NCBI RefSeq assembly: GCF_000452705.1
Contig: NZ_CP007014.1
Location: forward strand, 806,001-870,000
DNA length: 64,000 bases
From: Pseudomonas syringae CC1557
Lineage (GTDB): Bacteria; Pseudomonadota; Gammaproteobacteria; Pseudomonadales; Pseudomonadaceae
Direction: 5' to 3'
Positions 18,992 to 28,154 of the stretch are shown one piece after another (within the stretch, counting starts at the first letter, position 1; every line of letters begins with the position of its first letter). The position numbers and the translations under genes were made by a program. Under the pieces are notes generated by a model. It was not told the DNA's origin. It saw only the letters and a list, made by a program, of their open reading frames with translations, and searched no databases.

Positions 18992-20157
18992 TCGAACTCC
19001 AGAACCTCTCCAAGACTTTCCAGAGCAACGGCAAAGAAGTGAAGGCTGTCGATTCGGTCAGCCTCACGGTCAACGAAGGCGAAATCTGCGTCTTCCTCGG
19101 CCCGTCGGGCTGCGGCAAGAGCACCACGCTGAAAATGATCAACCGTCTGATCATGCCGACCTCCGGCAAAGTGCTGATCAACGGCGAAGACACTACCGAT
19201 CTGGACGAAGTGACCCTGCGTCGTAATATCGGCTATGTGATTCAGCAGATCGGTCTGTTCCCGAACATGACCATCGAAGAGAACATCGTGGTGGTGCCCA
19301 AGCTGCTCGGCTGGGACAAGCAGCGTTGCCATGACCGTGCTCGCGAACTGATGAGCATGATCAAGCTTGAGCCTAAACAGTACCTGCACCGCTACCCGCG
19401 TGAACTGTCGGGTGGTCAGCAACAGCGGATCGGTGTGATTCGCGCACTCGCCGCCGACGCGCCTTTGCTGTTGATGGACGAACCGTTCGGTGCGGTCGAC
19501 CCGATCAACCGCGAGATGATCCAGAACGAGTTCTTCGAGATGCAACGGGCGCTGAACAAGACCGTGATCATGGTCAGCCACGACATCGACGAAGCCATCA
19601 AGCTGGGGGACAAGATCGCAATCTTCCGTGGCGGCAAACTGCTGCAGATCGACCACCCGGACACCTTGCTCGCGCACCCGGCGGACGACTTCGTCAGCAG
19701 CTTCGTTGGCCAGGACAGCACGCTCAAACGCCTGCTGCTGGTCAAGGCCGAAGACGCCGCCGACAACGCGCCGTCCGTCAGTCCGGAAACTCCGGTGGCC
19801 GATGCGCTGGAAGTGATGGACGAAAATGACCGTCGTTACATCGTTGTCACCGACAGCGAGAACAAGGCAATGGGCTATGTGCGTCGTCGTGATCTGCATC
19901 GTCAGCAGGGTACGTGCGCGCAGTTCCTGCAAGAGTTCAATGCCACCGCAGCGTACGACGAGCACCTGCGCATTCTGCTGTCGCGCATGTACGAGTTCAA
20001 CCGTGCCTGGCTGCCGGTGCTGGATGCCGAGAACGTGTTCTTGGGTGAGGTCACGCAGGAGTCGATTGCGGCTTATCTGAGCTCGGGCCGTTCGCGTGGC
20101 ATGAAGACCAGTATTGTTTCGCCGGCTGAAACGGCTGCGGCAGAAGCCGCGAGCTGA
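18988..20157 (+). CDS. opuCA: OpuC-type osmoprotectant ABC ATPase with tandem CBS domains
   Basis: 389 aa. The ABC domain covers about 1-240: Walker A GPSGCGKSTT (about 38), signature ELSGGQQQRIGVIRALA, Walker B LLLMDEPFGAVDP and switch histidine VSHDIDEAIKLGD. A linker leads to two CBS modules (about 255-310, ETPVADALEVMDENDRRYIV; and about 315-370, EHLRILLSRMYEFNRAWLPV). CBS domains in OpuA/OpuC-type ATPases sense ionic strength, and published work on P. syringae OpuC found them needed for osmoregulation. The 60-residue tail ends in an Ala/Glu-rich stretch. The ATG at 18988 overlaps the preceding stop; an earlier in-frame ATG is inside the permease gene. Confidence 0.92.
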   Translation: MIELQNLSKTFQSNGKEVKAVDSVSLTVNEGEICVFLGPSGCGKSTTLKMINRLIMPTSGKVLINGEDTTDLDEVTLRRNIGYVIQQIGLFPNMTIEENIVVVPKLLGWDKQRCHDRARELMSMIKLEPKQYLHRYPRELSGGQQQRIGVIRALAADAPLLLMDEPFGAVDPINREMIQNEFFEMQRALNKTVIMVSHDIDEAIKLGDKIAIFRGGKLLQIDHPDTLLAHPADDFVSSFVGQDSTLKRLLLVKAEDAADNAPSVSPETPVADALEVMDENDRRYIVVTDSENKAMGYVRRRDLHRQQGTCAQFLQEFNATAAYDEHLRILLSRMYEFNRAWLPVLDAENVFLGEVTQESIAAYLSSGRSRGMKTSIVSPAETAAAEAAS

Positions 20158-20165
20158 TGGCGAGC

Positions 20166-20194
20166 GAACCCTGCGCCGCCAAGGCGCAGGGTTC
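20166..20194 (+). terminator. Hairpin after the OpuC operon
   Basis: GAACCCTGCGCC (20166-20177) and GGCGCAGGGTTC (20183-20194) form a perfect 12-bp stem with loop GCCAA, nine bases after the ATPase stop. No T-run follows, so it may be a stabilising or Rho-linked end rather than a classical intrinsic terminator. Confidence 0.6.
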
Positions 20195-20312
20195 AAGACC
20201 CACTCCCGATCCCTGAGACACGAATTCATTCGTGAAATCGGCACTTCAGGCAGGCAACATACCTACGCAGGTGCCTGATTCTTTGCGAATAAGTTCGCGC
20301 AGGGAACAGCTT

Positions 20313-21560
20313 CTAGTAAGGATTGCAGCCCTGTTTGAACACTTCATCCCATGAGACCGCCGGGCGAACAGGTTCGAGGTTCCAGACGCGTTTGTCGCGG
20401 GTGTAGATCTTTTTGCCGTTATCGTCGCCGCTCCATTCCAAATGGCACACCAACTGTTGGTACATGCTGCCGTTATCGGGATTCCATTGCTTGTCATTGC
20501 CGTATTTGCTGAACAGCTCGGCATACGCTGCCGCTTGCTGCTGTTTGGTCATATTCCTGCCGCATTCGGTGGGCGTAATTTGCAGCGACCAGGGTTGGCC
20601 TTTGAGAAACGGGTCGTCTCGTTGCAACCAGGTGGCGCTGGCAATATAGCTCTTGCATTCGTTGTCGATTTTAGGGACCGGGGCGTCTCGGTGTTGATCA
20701 CCCTCGTTGTAGGTGAAGCGGGCGTCGACATTGTTTGTTGTCGGCAGGTCCACCCGGATAACAGGGACCCATTTGCCGGTCTTCTGAAAGTACCGTTTCT
20801 GGTCGCCCCTGGCTTTTTCCAGCCCGGACGGTAGCCCAGGGTTGGGCGTGTAGATGAAGGCAAGGACCGGTAGCTGCGCGTCCTCTTCTGCCCCCCATGC
20901 AGGCACCCGTATTTCGCTTTGGGTTTCCATGGCATCTCTGTCGTTCTGGATCATTTGTCTGGCACGGACACCCTGCCAAAATGATTCGGCTTTATCAGCG
21001 CGATCTTTGATTTCGAACCCGCATTGTTTTTGATGATCGCTGTTGACCCTTCGGTAATCAGCCAGCCATTGCTCTGCTGTTTTAACCCCGAGGTCCTGAC
21101 AGGTTTTTTCAATATAGGTCGTCGTGTTACTGTTTTCGCTGCACCCCTCATGGGTTCGATAGTCCGTCCAGGCGTCCAGGGGAAAGAAACACAACGTACT
21201 TATTTTGTTTTCGTTCTTGCTAATGAAATCATTCGGTTTCAAAACGAAGCCGTTGGCCTTTTTCAGACCCAGATCTTTATATTTTATGTCCTTGCGCAAG
21301 AATGACATCGAGACGCCACCGCTTTTGACCGAGTTCGGGCTTGGGTCCCAGGGTTCGAAGGCCTGCCCGCTATCCGTGCCGCGCAGCCTCAGCCCTGAGC
21401 ACTGATCAAGCGGTCTTCCCGTTCCGCAATCAGTCGGCGTTCGGTTGTAGTAGTAGCTCATCAGCCAGGCAACGTCGGTGCCTTGACCTGCATACACGGA
21501 AGGCGCAGCCAATAAGGCCGCTAATGAAAGTGCGATGAGTATTGTCTTTAGGCGATCCAT
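20313..21560 (-). CDS. Secreted protein of unknown function, N-terminus halovibrin-like (tentative)
   Basis: 415 aa with a signal peptide MDRLKTILIALSLAALLAAP ending near VYAG. The mature N-terminus (about 25-110) has a block I associate with halovibrin-type secreted proteins: WLMSYYYNRTPTDCG, QCSGLRLRGTDSGQAFEPWD, PSPNSVKSGGVSMSFLRKD. Several cysteines (CGTGRPLDQC, CSEN, CQDL, CGFE, CKSY, CGRN, CHLE, CNPY) suggest disulfides and extracytoplasmic location. I see no catalytic motif I can name and do not assign an activity; the halovibrin link is from memory of the N-terminal pattern. The gene stands alone, with a perfect LuxR-type dyad centred 95 bp upstream of the start. GC content looks lower than its neighbours, consistent with accessory status. 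Confidence 0.6.
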   Translation of the reverse strand: MDRLKTILIALSLAALLAAPSVYAGQGTDVAWLMSYYYNRTPTDCGTGRPLDQCSGLRLRGTDSGQAFEPWDPSPNSVKSGGVSMSFLRKDIKYKDLGLKKANGFVLKPNDFISKNENKISTLCFFPLDAWTDYRTHEGCSENSNTTTYIEKTCQDLGVKTAEQWLADYRRVNSDHQKQCGFEIKDRADKAESFWQGVRARQMIQNDRDAMETQSEIRVPAWGAEEDAQLPVLAFIYTPNPGLPSGLEKARGDQKRYFQKTGKWVPVIRVDLPTTNNVDARFTYNEGDQHRDAPVPKIDNECKSYIASATWLQRDDPFLKGQPWSLQITPTECGRNMTKQQQAAAYAELFSKYGNDKQWNPDNGSMYQQLVCHLEWSGDDNGKKIYTRDKRVWNLEPVRPAVSWDEVFKQGCNPY

Positions 21561-21645
21561 GCCCCATTCCTCTTTCCTGTGGAAAAGCAGTCAGTAAATT
21601 TTTGCTTCGTGCACAAGGAGCGTAAGCAGGTCTGCGAGGGGCGAA

Positions 21646-21665
21646 CACTGTCAGAACTGACAGTG
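21646..21665. promoter_or_regulatory. LuxR-type (las/lux-box-like) dyad
   Basis: CACTGTCAGAACTGACAGTG has two 9-bp arms that are exact reverse complements around AA. It fits the published las/rhl pattern CT-N2-CA-N4-TG-N2-AG at every fixed position. The centre is 95 bp upstream of the secreted-protein start. No luxI/luxR pair lies in the window, so binding by a quorum-sensing regulator is inference. Confidence 0.55.
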
Positions 21666-22008
21666 GGTTAGAACGTTTGAGCGCTACAGTGGCTGTTATT
21701 AGTGCCAACGGTCAGGCGGGTGCTTGCGTCAGGTTTTGCCAAGTAGTCCGGGCGGGGGTGCAGTGACTGTTACATCTTTTGACGGTCGGCCCTGGAGGCT
21801 ATTTCGGCGGGAAAGGGGCTCAGAATCTGGAACATTTTCCAGGGGAAAGGGCAGGTCTTACGCTGACAGGGGGATCGAAAAAAGTGGCAGATCATCAGCA
21901 AATCCTTTCCAAAATGAACATCAGGCTGTCATGCAGGTCGGTTAATACAATGGGGCATACGTGCCGTACCGGCAGAAACGTCTGCAAATGCGAGATTTTT
22001 TGTTGATC

Positions 22009-22014
22009 TATAAC
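22009..22014 (+). promoter_or_regulatory. Candidate -10 element (CTATAAC) for the RNA upstream of speC
   Basis: TATAAC preceded by C, in GATCTATAACC, with no good -35. A cytosine just before the -10 hexamer is a feature of RpoS-type promoters. It would start transcription near 22021. Confidence 0.3.
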
Positions 22015-22020
22015 CCCTCA

Positions 22021-22125
22021 GGTCCTAAAGTTCGCGCCGAACGTCCATGCTGGAAACGATCCATCCGGCTCAAGTACTGACGACGAGACAGCAAGGCCAG
22101 GAAGGCAGCCCTTCAGGGCCTTTTT
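22021..22125 (+). ncRNA. Candidate ~105-nt small RNA or attenuated leader of speC
   Basis: The segment ends in a strong intrinsic terminator (22093-22125) and begins just after a CTATAAC -10-like element. It encodes no protein with a ribosome site. Size and 3' structure are those of a typical Pseudomonas small RNA. Because speC lies in the same direction 108 bp downstream, premature termination of a speC leader is the alternative. The 5' end is a guess; the 3' end is well supported. Confidence 0.45.
22093..22125 (+). terminator. Intrinsic terminator upstream of speC
   Basis: AAGGCC-ag-GAAGG-CAGC-CCTTC-ag-GGCCTT is an 11-bp two-part stem with an AG/AG internal loop and a CAGC tetraloop, running straight into TTTTT. 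No coding gene precedes it on the plus strand, which is why an RNA gene or attenuator is proposed. Confidence 0.75.
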
Positions 22126-22232
22126 GCTTTCGGCGACATGCCTTGGGAAGTAGGCGAACCAAAGTGGGGATACAGAGGGCGTTCATTTGCACCCATTTAC
22201 CAATACCGTTTGCCATCAGGAGTTCCAGCAGC

Positions 22233-23396
22233 ATGTCGATCAATGTCGAAGACTACTACTCAGCCGAAACCTTCAAGAAAATGAAGGCGTTCGCTGACAA
22301 GCAAGAAACTCCGTTCGTGGTCATTGATACCGCCATAATCAGCAAGGCATATGACGACCTGCGCGCGGGCTTCGAATTCGCCAAGGTTTACTATGCGGTC
22401 AAGGCCAACCCGGCCGTTGAAGTCATCAATCTGCTCAAGGAAAAGGGTTCGAGCTTCGACATCGCGTCGATCTACGAGCTGGACAAGGTCATGAGCTGTG
22501 GCGTTGGCCCGGAACGCATGAGCTACGGCAACACCATCAAGAAATCCAAGGACATTCGCTACTTCTACGAGAAGGGCGTGCGTCTGTTTGCGACCGACTC
22601 CGAAGCCGACCTGCGCAACATTGCCAAGGCGGCACCGGGTTCGAAAGTCTACGTGCGCATCCTGACCGAAGGCTCGACTACGGCTGACTGGCCACTGTCG
22701 CGCAAATTCGGCTGCCAGACCGACATGGCCATGGATCTGCTGATTCTTGCCCGCGATCTGGGTCTGGTGCCTTACGGCATCTCGTTCCACGTTGGCTCGC
22801 AGCAGCGCGACATCAGCGTCTGGGATGCTGCCATCGCCAAGGTCAAAGTGATCTTTGAGCGTCTGAAAGAAGAAGATGGCATCGTTCTCAAGCTGATCAA
22901 CATGGGCGGCGGCTTCCCGGCCAACTACATCACCCGCACCAACAGTCTGGAAACCTACGCCGAAGAGATCATCCGCTTCCTGAAAGAAGACTTCGGTGAT
23001 GACCTGCCGGAAATCATTCTGGAGCCAGGCCGTTCGCTGATTTCAAACGCCGGGATTCTGGTCAGTGAAGTGGTGTTGGTCGCGCGTAAGTCGCGTACCG
23101 CAGTCGAGCGTTGGGTGTACACCGATGTGGGCAAATTCTCCGGCCTGATCGAAACCATGGACGAAGCCATCAAGTTTCCGATCTGGACCGAAAAGAAGGG
23201 CGAGATGGAAGAGGTTGTCATCGCCGGTCCTACCTGTGACAGCGCCGACATCATGTACGAAAACTACAAGTATGGCCTGCCGCTCAATCTGGCCATCGGC
23301 GACCGTATGTACTGGTTGTCGACCGGTGCCTACACCACCAGCTACAGCGCAGTGGAATTCAATGGCTTCCCGCCGCTGAAGTCGTTCTACCTGTAA
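22233..23396 (+). CDS. speC: Ornithine/lysine decarboxylase, alanine-racemase fold (type III)
   Basis: 387 aa. It decarboxylates ornithine (possibly also lysine) to putrescine (cadaverine) in the polyamine pathway. It has the eukaryote-like fold III, not the large E. coli SpeC fold. The PLP lysine is Lys57 in YYAVKANPAVEVI. HVGSQQRD, MGGGFPANY and EPGRSLISNAG bind cofactor and phosphate. The catalytic cysteine lies in GPTCDSADIMYE (Cys about 335). The ATG at 22233 follows AGGAG; in-frame sequence further upstream is leader, not coding. A strong terminator follows. Confidence 0.9.
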   Translation: MSINVEDYYSAETFKKMKAFADKQETPFVVIDTAIISKAYDDLRAGFEFAKVYYAVKANPAVEVINLLKEKGSSFDIASIYELDKVMSCGVGPERMSYGNTIKKSKDIRYFYEKGVRLFATDSEADLRNIAKAAPGSKVYVRILTEGSTTADWPLSRKFGCQTDMAMDLLILARDLGLVPYGISFHVGSQQRDISVWDAAIAKVKVIFERLKEEDGIVLKLINMGGGFPANYITRTNSLETYAEEIIRFLKEDFGDDLPEIILEPGRSLISNAGILVSEVVLVARKSRTAVERWVYTDVGKFSGLIETMDEAIKFPIWTEKKGEMEEVVIAGPTCDSADIMYENYKYGLPLNLAIGDRMYWLSTGAYTTSYSAVEFNGFPPLKSFYL

Positions 23397-23409
23397 ATTC
23401 CTGCGTCAG

Positions 23410-23439
23410 AAAAAAGCCCATGAAAGTGGGTTTTTTTTT
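23410..23439 (+). terminator. Intrinsic terminator after speC
   Basis: AAAAAAGCCCA and TGGGTTTTTTTTT pair around TGAAAG, giving a short GC stem extended by A-T pairs and a nine-T run, 13 bp after the speC stop. Confidence 0.85.
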
Positions 23440-23541
23440 GTCCCGTTTTTCATGACAGACGGGGTTTTGTTTAGGGCAAAAGACACGTTACAGATGGACA
23501 CGATATGGTCGTCGGTGCATTAATTGCGCCGCGCAATATGA

Positions 23542-26097
23542 GTGAGAGTAGCGAGCGTGTTGAAGAAAGCCTTGTTTCAGCTGCACTGGTTCTTCGGAAT
23601 CACGGCAGGTCTGGTGCTGGCCCTGATGGGCATTACCGGAGCCCTGTATTCGTTCGAGGACGAAATTCTCGATGTTCTGAATCCGGACGTGCTGCTCGTT
23701 GAGGCGCGTGCCGCCACCCTGCCGCCCATCGAACTTGTCCACAAGCTGGAGGCCGCAACCGGCCTGACTGTCGCCATTCTGCGTGTCGAAACCCTTGGCA
23801 ATCGGGCCGCTCAGGTGTATTTCACCCCTGAACCCGGCGAGCGGCGAGGTCCCAAACGTAATTTCGATCCTTATACCGGCGAGCTTAAAGGCGATGCCGT
23901 CGGTGAAGGCTTTTTCGATTTTGTCCTGCAATTGCATCGCTACCTCGCCGCCGGTGAAGTGGGCAAGCAGATTACGGCGGTCTGTACGCTTATTTTGCTG
24001 TTCTTCTGTCTGTCCGGGTTGTATCTGCGCTGGCCTCGCCAGGCGCTGAACTGGCGTGTCTGGTTGACAATGGACTGGGCGAAAAAGGGCCGTAGCTTCA
24101 ACTGGGACCTGCATTCGATTTTTGGCACATGGTGCCTGGTGTTCTATCTGCTCTTCGCCATCACCGGCCTGACCTGGTCTTATGACTGGGTGAGCAATGG
24201 TCTGAACAAATGGCTGGGCGACTCGCCGCTGGAGCAGCGCAAAGTCTCTGCGGGTGGTGCCAGCAGCAAAGCGCCGTTGGTAGTGGATTATGTGGCCATC
24301 TGGGACAGCATTCAGAAAACCGCCGGGCCCGAGCTGCGCTCCTATAACCTGCGTTTGCCTGCTGCAGGCGGTCAGGCAGCTAGCGTGTTTTACCTGCTCA
24401 AGGACTCTCCGCACCCGCGTGCGCTGAACAGCATCACACTTGATCCAGCCAATGGGCGGGTCAGTTCGGTGTCGCGCTATGCCGAGCGCAGCTTCGGTGC
24501 GCAGCTGTTGGCCAGCAACTATGCGCTGCACGTCGGCAGCTACTTCGGCCTGGTCGGCCGAATCGTCATGACTGGCGCATCGTTGATGATGCCGCTGTTT
24601 TTCATTACTGGCTGGTTGCTGTACCTGGACCGCCGGCGAAAAAAGCGCGATATCAAAAGCGCTCGTTCTGCTGTGCCAGAAGGAGTGCCAGAAGACGTTT
24701 CTGCTGATACGCCTTCCTGGCTGATCGGTTTCGCCAGTCAAAGCGGTTTTGCCGAGCAACTGGCGTGGCAGACCGCCAGCCAGTTACAGGTTGCAGGAGT
24801 GCCTGCGCACGTACGGCGACTCGGCGATTTGACCGAGCATGACCTGAGCCAAAGCGCGAACGCGCTGTTTATCGTCAGTACGTTTGGCGACGGAGAGGCG
24901 CCGGACAGCGCTCGGGGCTTCGAGCGCAAGCTGCTGGGCAGTCCGCTTGTTCTGGATACGCTTAACTATGCGGTACTGGCGCTGGGTGACCGGCAGTACC
25001 CGCATTTCTGCGGTTTTGCCCATCGCCTGCACGAATGGCTGGCGCAATGTGGTGCTCGCACGTTGTTTGCTCCGGTCGAAGTGGACAGGGTCGATGCCGC
25101 AGCGTTGCAGCAATGGCAGCAGCAGCTCGGACAACTGACCGGATCTGTGCCGCAATCGAGCAATTGGCAGGGTCCTGTTTTCGAAAACTGGACCCTGGCG
25201 CGTCGCGAGCACCTGAACCCTGGCAGCAGCGGCTCGAAGGTGTATCTGCTGAGCCTGATAGCGCCAGTATCCGCCAATTGGCAGGCGGGTGATCTGGTCG
25301 AAGTAATGCCCCGAACCCCGGCATCTGTCATTGAACAGTTTCTCAACGGGTTGGGTATCGATCCGTTTACCCACGTGCAGGTCGATGCGTTGCAGGAGTC
25401 GCTTTTACAGGCCTTGGCCAGCCGTCAACTGCCGCAAAACCGTGCGCATCTGGTAGGGATGCATGCGCAAGCGCTGGTTAATGCGCTGGCGCCGGTGTCC
25501 GCTCGTGAGTACTCGATTGCGTCGATCCCTGAGGATGCCTGTCTGCAACTCATTGTGCGTCAGGAAATTCATCCCGATGGCAGTCTGGGATTGGGCTCCG
25601 GCTGGTTGACCGAGCATGCGGCGCTCGACAGTGCCATCAGCCTGCGGTTACGCCGCAACGGCAGCTTTCACCTGCCGACCGAGCCGGTCCCGTTGATATT
25701 GCTGGGCAACGGCACCGGACTTGCCGGGTTACGCAGTTTGCTCAAGGCGCGCATCGCTCAAGGGGCTGTGCGCAACTGGTTGCTATTTGGCGAGCGTAAC
25801 CGGGCGCACGACTTCCATTGCGGTACAGAAATCGATGGCTGGCTGGAGGCCGGTTATCTGACTCGGCTGGACTTGGCCTTCTCTCGTGATCAAACAGAAA
25901 AAATCTACGTGCAGGACCGCTTGCGCGAAGCCGCGGATGAACTGTGCGCATGGGTAAGCGAGGGGGCGGCCATCTATATCTGCGGCAGCTTGCTGGGTAT
26001 GGCGGCGGGGGTGGATGAGGTCTTGAAGGAAGTGTTGGGCGAGCAGGCACTCAGCGAGCTGATCGAGCAGGGGCGCTATCGGCGGGATGTGTATTGA
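23542..26097 (+). CDS. PepSY-TM / flavodoxin / ferredoxin-reductase fusion (sulfite-reductase-alpha-like flavoprotein)
   Basis: 851 aa. Residues 1-370 are a PepSY-associated membrane domain: [60 protein letters not shown] and a fourth segment near 345. A flavodoxin-like FMN domain begins near 392 ([39 protein letters not shown]). An FAD-binding domain (about 545-715, REYSIASIP) and NADPH-binding domain ([37 protein letters not shown]) follow. It should pass electrons from NADPH through FAD/FMN to a periplasmic or membrane acceptor. Related proteins in Pseudomonas (PiuB-type) are linked to siderophore-iron reduction. The start is uncertain: GTG at 23542, GTG at 23557 or TTG at 23560. Confidence 0.85.
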   Translation: MRVASVLKKALFQLHWFFGITAGLVLALMGITGALYSFEDEILDVLNPDVLLVEARAATLPPIELVHKLEAATGLTVAILRVETLGNRAAQVYFTPEPGERRGPKRNFDPYTGELKGDAVGEGFFDFVLQLHRYLAAGEVGKQITAVCTLILLFFCLSGLYLRWPRQALNWRVWLTMDWAKKGRSFNWDLHSIFGTWCLVFYLLFAITGLTWSYDWVSNGLNKWLGDSPLEQRKVSAGGASSKAPLVVDYVAIWDSIQKTAGPELRSYNLRLPAAGGQAASVFYLLKDSPHPRALNSITLDPANGRVSSVSRYAERSFGAQLLASNYALHVGSYFGLVGRIVMTGASLMMPLFFITGWLLYLDRRRKKRDIKSARSAVPEGVPEDVSADTPSWLIGFASQSGFAEQLAWQTASQLQVAGVPAHVRRLGDLTEHDLSQSANALFIVSTFGDGEAPDSARGFERKLLGSPLVLDTLNYAVLALGDRQYPHFCGFAHRLHEWLAQCGARTLFAPVEVDRVDAAALQQWQQQLGQLTGSVPQSSNWQGPVFENWTLARREHLNPGSSGSKVYLLSLIAPVSANWQAGDLVEVMPRTPASVIEQFLNGLGIDPFTHVQVDALQESLLQALASRQLPQNRAHLVGMHAQALVNALAPVSAREYSIASIPEDACLQLIVRQEIHPDGSLGLGSGWLTEHAALDSAISLRLRRNGSFHLPTEPVPLILLGNGTGLAGLRSLLKARIAQGAVRNWLLFGERNRAHDFHCGTEIDGWLEAGYLTRLDLAFSRDQTEKIYVQDRLREAADELCAWVSEGAAIYICGSLLGMAAGVDEVLKEVLGEQALSELIEQGRYRRDVY

Positions 26098-26131
26098 ATG
26101 GCGCTCGTAGCAATGTGTCGGCATGCGAGCA

Positions 26132-26190
26132 AGATCTGACGCGGAGCGTCCAGAACTGCATGCCCACGCTGGCGTGGGCACGATAGTCTT
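26132..26190. repeat. Intergenic GACGC-GGAGCGTC-type palindromic repeat, copy 1
   Basis: Contains GACGCGGAGCGTCCAGAACT and the palindrome TGCCCACGCTGGCGTGGGCA, then CACGATAGTC. The same words recur at 46112-46226 and 50427-50572. It lies between the convergent flavoprotein and dppF genes. Confidence 0.65.
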
Positions 26191-26201
26191 ATAGCCTGAA
26201 G

Positions 26202-27176
26202 CTACGCCGCTACAAACTGCTCCGCGTAGTGGCAAGCCACCTGGCGGTTATCGACCAGCCTCAGTTCCGGGACGTCTGTTGCGCAACGCTCGGTCGCGTA
26301 GGGGCAGCGCTTGTGAAAGGCGCAGCCGCTTGGCGGGTTGAGAGGGTTGGGCAGCTCGCCGACGATCTTGATCTTCGGTTTGAGCGGGTCCGGGTGAATG
26401 GTTGGGGTCGCTGACAGCAGTGCTTGCGTGTAAGGGTGCAGCGGGCGGTTATAGATTTCTTCCTTGGGACCCATTTCCGCAGGGCGGCCCAGATACATCA
26501 CCAACACCGTATCGGCGACATGACGCACCACCGACAGGTTGTGGGAAATGAATACATAGGCGGTATTGAATTCCTTCTGCAGGTCCATGAACAGGTTCAG
26601 CACCTGCGCCTGAATCGACACGTCCAGCGCCGAGGTGGGTTCATCCGCCACCAGTACTTTCGGCTGCAGCATCATCGCCCGTGCCAGCGCGATACGCTGA
26701 CGCTGACCGCCGGAGAACATGTGCGGGTAGCGCTGATAGTGCTCAGGGCGCAAACCGACCTGAGCCATCATGGCCTGCACTTTTTCGCGGCGTTCTGCGG
26801 CTGACAGTTTGGTATTGATCAACAGTGGCTCGCCGAGTTGGTCACCGACCTTCTGGCGCGGGTTGAGCGAGGCGTAAGGGCTCTGGAAGACCATCTGCAC
26901 GTCCTTGCGCAGCTGTTTGCGCTCGGACTTGCTGGCCCCGGTCACTTCCTGGCCGGCGATTTTCAGCGAGCCGGATGAAGGCTCTTCGATCAGCGTCAGG
27001 GCGCGGGCCAGAGTCGACTTGCCACAGCCGGATTCGCCGACCACGGCCAGGGTCTTGCCTGCTTCCAGTTCAAAGGACACGCCGTTAAGCGCGCGCACCA
27101 GCGCGGTACCTTTGAACAAGCCGCGAGAAACTTCGTAGTGACGGGTAAGGTCGCGGGCGGTAAGTACGACGCTCAT
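26202..27176 (-). CDS. dppF: Dipeptide ABC transporter ATPase DppF
   Basis: 324 aa starting [20 protein letters not shown] at 27176, where the dppD stop and this start share a base (TAATG) after GGAGGTGGCG; the open frame extends 33 bp further inside dppD. Walker A GESGCGKSTL, signature FSGGQRQRIALARAM, Walker B VLVADEPTSALDVS and switch H in FISHNLSVVRHVAD are intact. The C-terminal oligopeptide-ATPase extension ends with the cysteine-rich PSGCAFHKRCPYATERC block, which in OppF/DppF proteins can hold an iron-sulfur cluster. It energises peptide import with DppD. Confidence 0.94.
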   Translation of the reverse strand: MSVVLTARDLTRHYEVSRGLFKGTALVRALNGVSFELEAGKTLAVVGESGCGKSTLARALTLIEEPSSGSLKIAGQEVTGASKSERKQLRKDVQMVFQSPYASLNPRQKVGDQLGEPLLINTKLSAAERREKVQAMMAQVGLRPEHYQRYPHMFSGGQRQRIALARAMMLQPKVLVADEPTSALDVSIQAQVLNLFMDLQKEFNTAYVFISHNLSVVRHVADTVLVMYLGRPAEMGPKEEIYNRPLHPYTQALLSATPTIHPDPLKPKIKIVGELPNPLNPPSGCAFHKRCPYATERCATDVPELRLVDNRQVACHYAEQFVAA

Positions 27177-28144
27177 TACGCCACCTCCTGGTTCAAGGGA
27201 TAGAAGCAACGAGCCAGGCTATGCGCCTTGGGGGCCAGATCCGGACGCTGCGTCCGGCAGTTGTCACGCACATACGGGCAGCGCGGCGACAGCAGGCAGC
27301 CCTGCGGACGGTCATAGCGGCCCGGGACCATGCCCGGCAGCGTGGCGAGGCGCTCGGCGCCCATGCTGTGCTCGGGAATGGCCGCCAGCAAGGCTTCGCT
27401 GTACGGGTGGGCTGGCACGTTGAACAGGCCAGGCACTTGACCCACTTCGACCGCCTGACCGGCGTACATTACGCAGACGCGTTGCGCAGTTTCTGCCACC
27501 ACGGCCAGGTCATGAGTGATCAGCACCAAGGCCATGTCCTGCTCTTTCTGCAGGCTTAGCAGCAGTTCCATGATCTGCGCCTGGATGGTCACGTCCAGTG
27601 CAGTGGTCGGCTCGTCGGCGATCAACAGCTTTGGCTCGCCGGCGATGGCCATGGCAATCGCCACACGCTGGCTCATGCCGCCCGACAATTGGTGCGGGTA
27701 GGCATTCAGACGCGCAGCGGCGCCAGGGATTTCGACCTTTTCCAGCAGCTCCAGCGCACGCTGGCGTGCAGCCTTGCCCGACATGTTCAGGTGCTGACGC
27801 AGGACTTCCTCGATCTGGAAGCCCACGGTGTAACTTGGATTAAGGGCGGTCATCGGGTCCTGGAACACCATTGCCAGGTCTTTGCCAATAATGCGACGAC
27901 GCTGCCTGGAGTTGAGCTTGAGCAGGTCCTTGCCGTCGAAATTGAGCGCGTCGGCGGTGATGATGCCAGGGGAGTCGATAAGCCCCATCAGCGCCATCAT
28001 GGTCACCGACTTGCCGGAGCCCGACTCGCCGACAATGGCCAGTACTTCACCCTTGTCGACGCTCAGGGACAGGCCGTCCACAACAGGTACAGCAGTAGTG
28101 TCGCCGAAGCGGACGTTGAGATTCTTGATTTCAAGAAGTGACAT
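27176..28144 (-). CDS. dppD: Dipeptide ABC transporter ATPase DppD
   Basis: 322 aa starting [20 protein letters not shown] at 28144 after GAGGAGATTCGC; 15 codons of upstream open frame lack a start signal. Walker [11 protein letters not shown], signature [15 protein letters not shown], Walker [15 protein letters not shown] and [15 protein letters not shown] are present. The C-terminal block [20 protein letters not shown] is the cysteine-rich oligopeptide-transporter motif. It overlaps dppF by one base and lies ten bases after dppC, in the run dppB-C-D-F. Confidence 0.94.
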   Translation of the reverse strand: MSLLEIKNLNVRFGDTTAVPVVDGLSLSVDKGEVLAIVGESGSGKSVTMMALMGLIDSPGIITADALNFDGKDLLKLNSRQRRRIIGKDLAMVFQDPMTALNPSYTVGFQIEEVLRQHLNMSGKAARQRALELLEKVEIPGAAARLNAYPHQLSGGMSQRVAIAMAIAGEPKLLIADEPTTALDVTIQAQIMELLLSLQKEQDMALVLITHDLAVVAETAQRVCVMYAGQAVEVGQVPGLFNVPAHPYSEALLAAIPEHSMGAERLATLPGMVPGRYDRPQGCLLSPRCPYVRDNCRTQRPDLAPKAHSLARCFYPLNQEVA

Positions 28145-28154
28145 GCGAATCTCC

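Larger units (their letters stand above)
21561..22232. other. 672-bp intergenic region with LuxR-type dyad and candidate sRNA
   Basis: It separates the divergent secreted-protein gene and speC. It holds the dyad at 21646-21665 and the terminator-capped segment at 22021-22125, both listed separately. Small open frames (for example 21779-22006) have no convincing ribosome site or codon bias, and I do not call them genes. The middle stretch, about 21720-21960, is G-rich and unexplained. Confidence 0.5.

Noticed and set aside
21724..22006. Two overlapping small open frames (73 and 75 codons) upstream of speC
   Set aside because: No ribosome site, odd amino-acid composition and no codon bias; more likely leader or non-coding.
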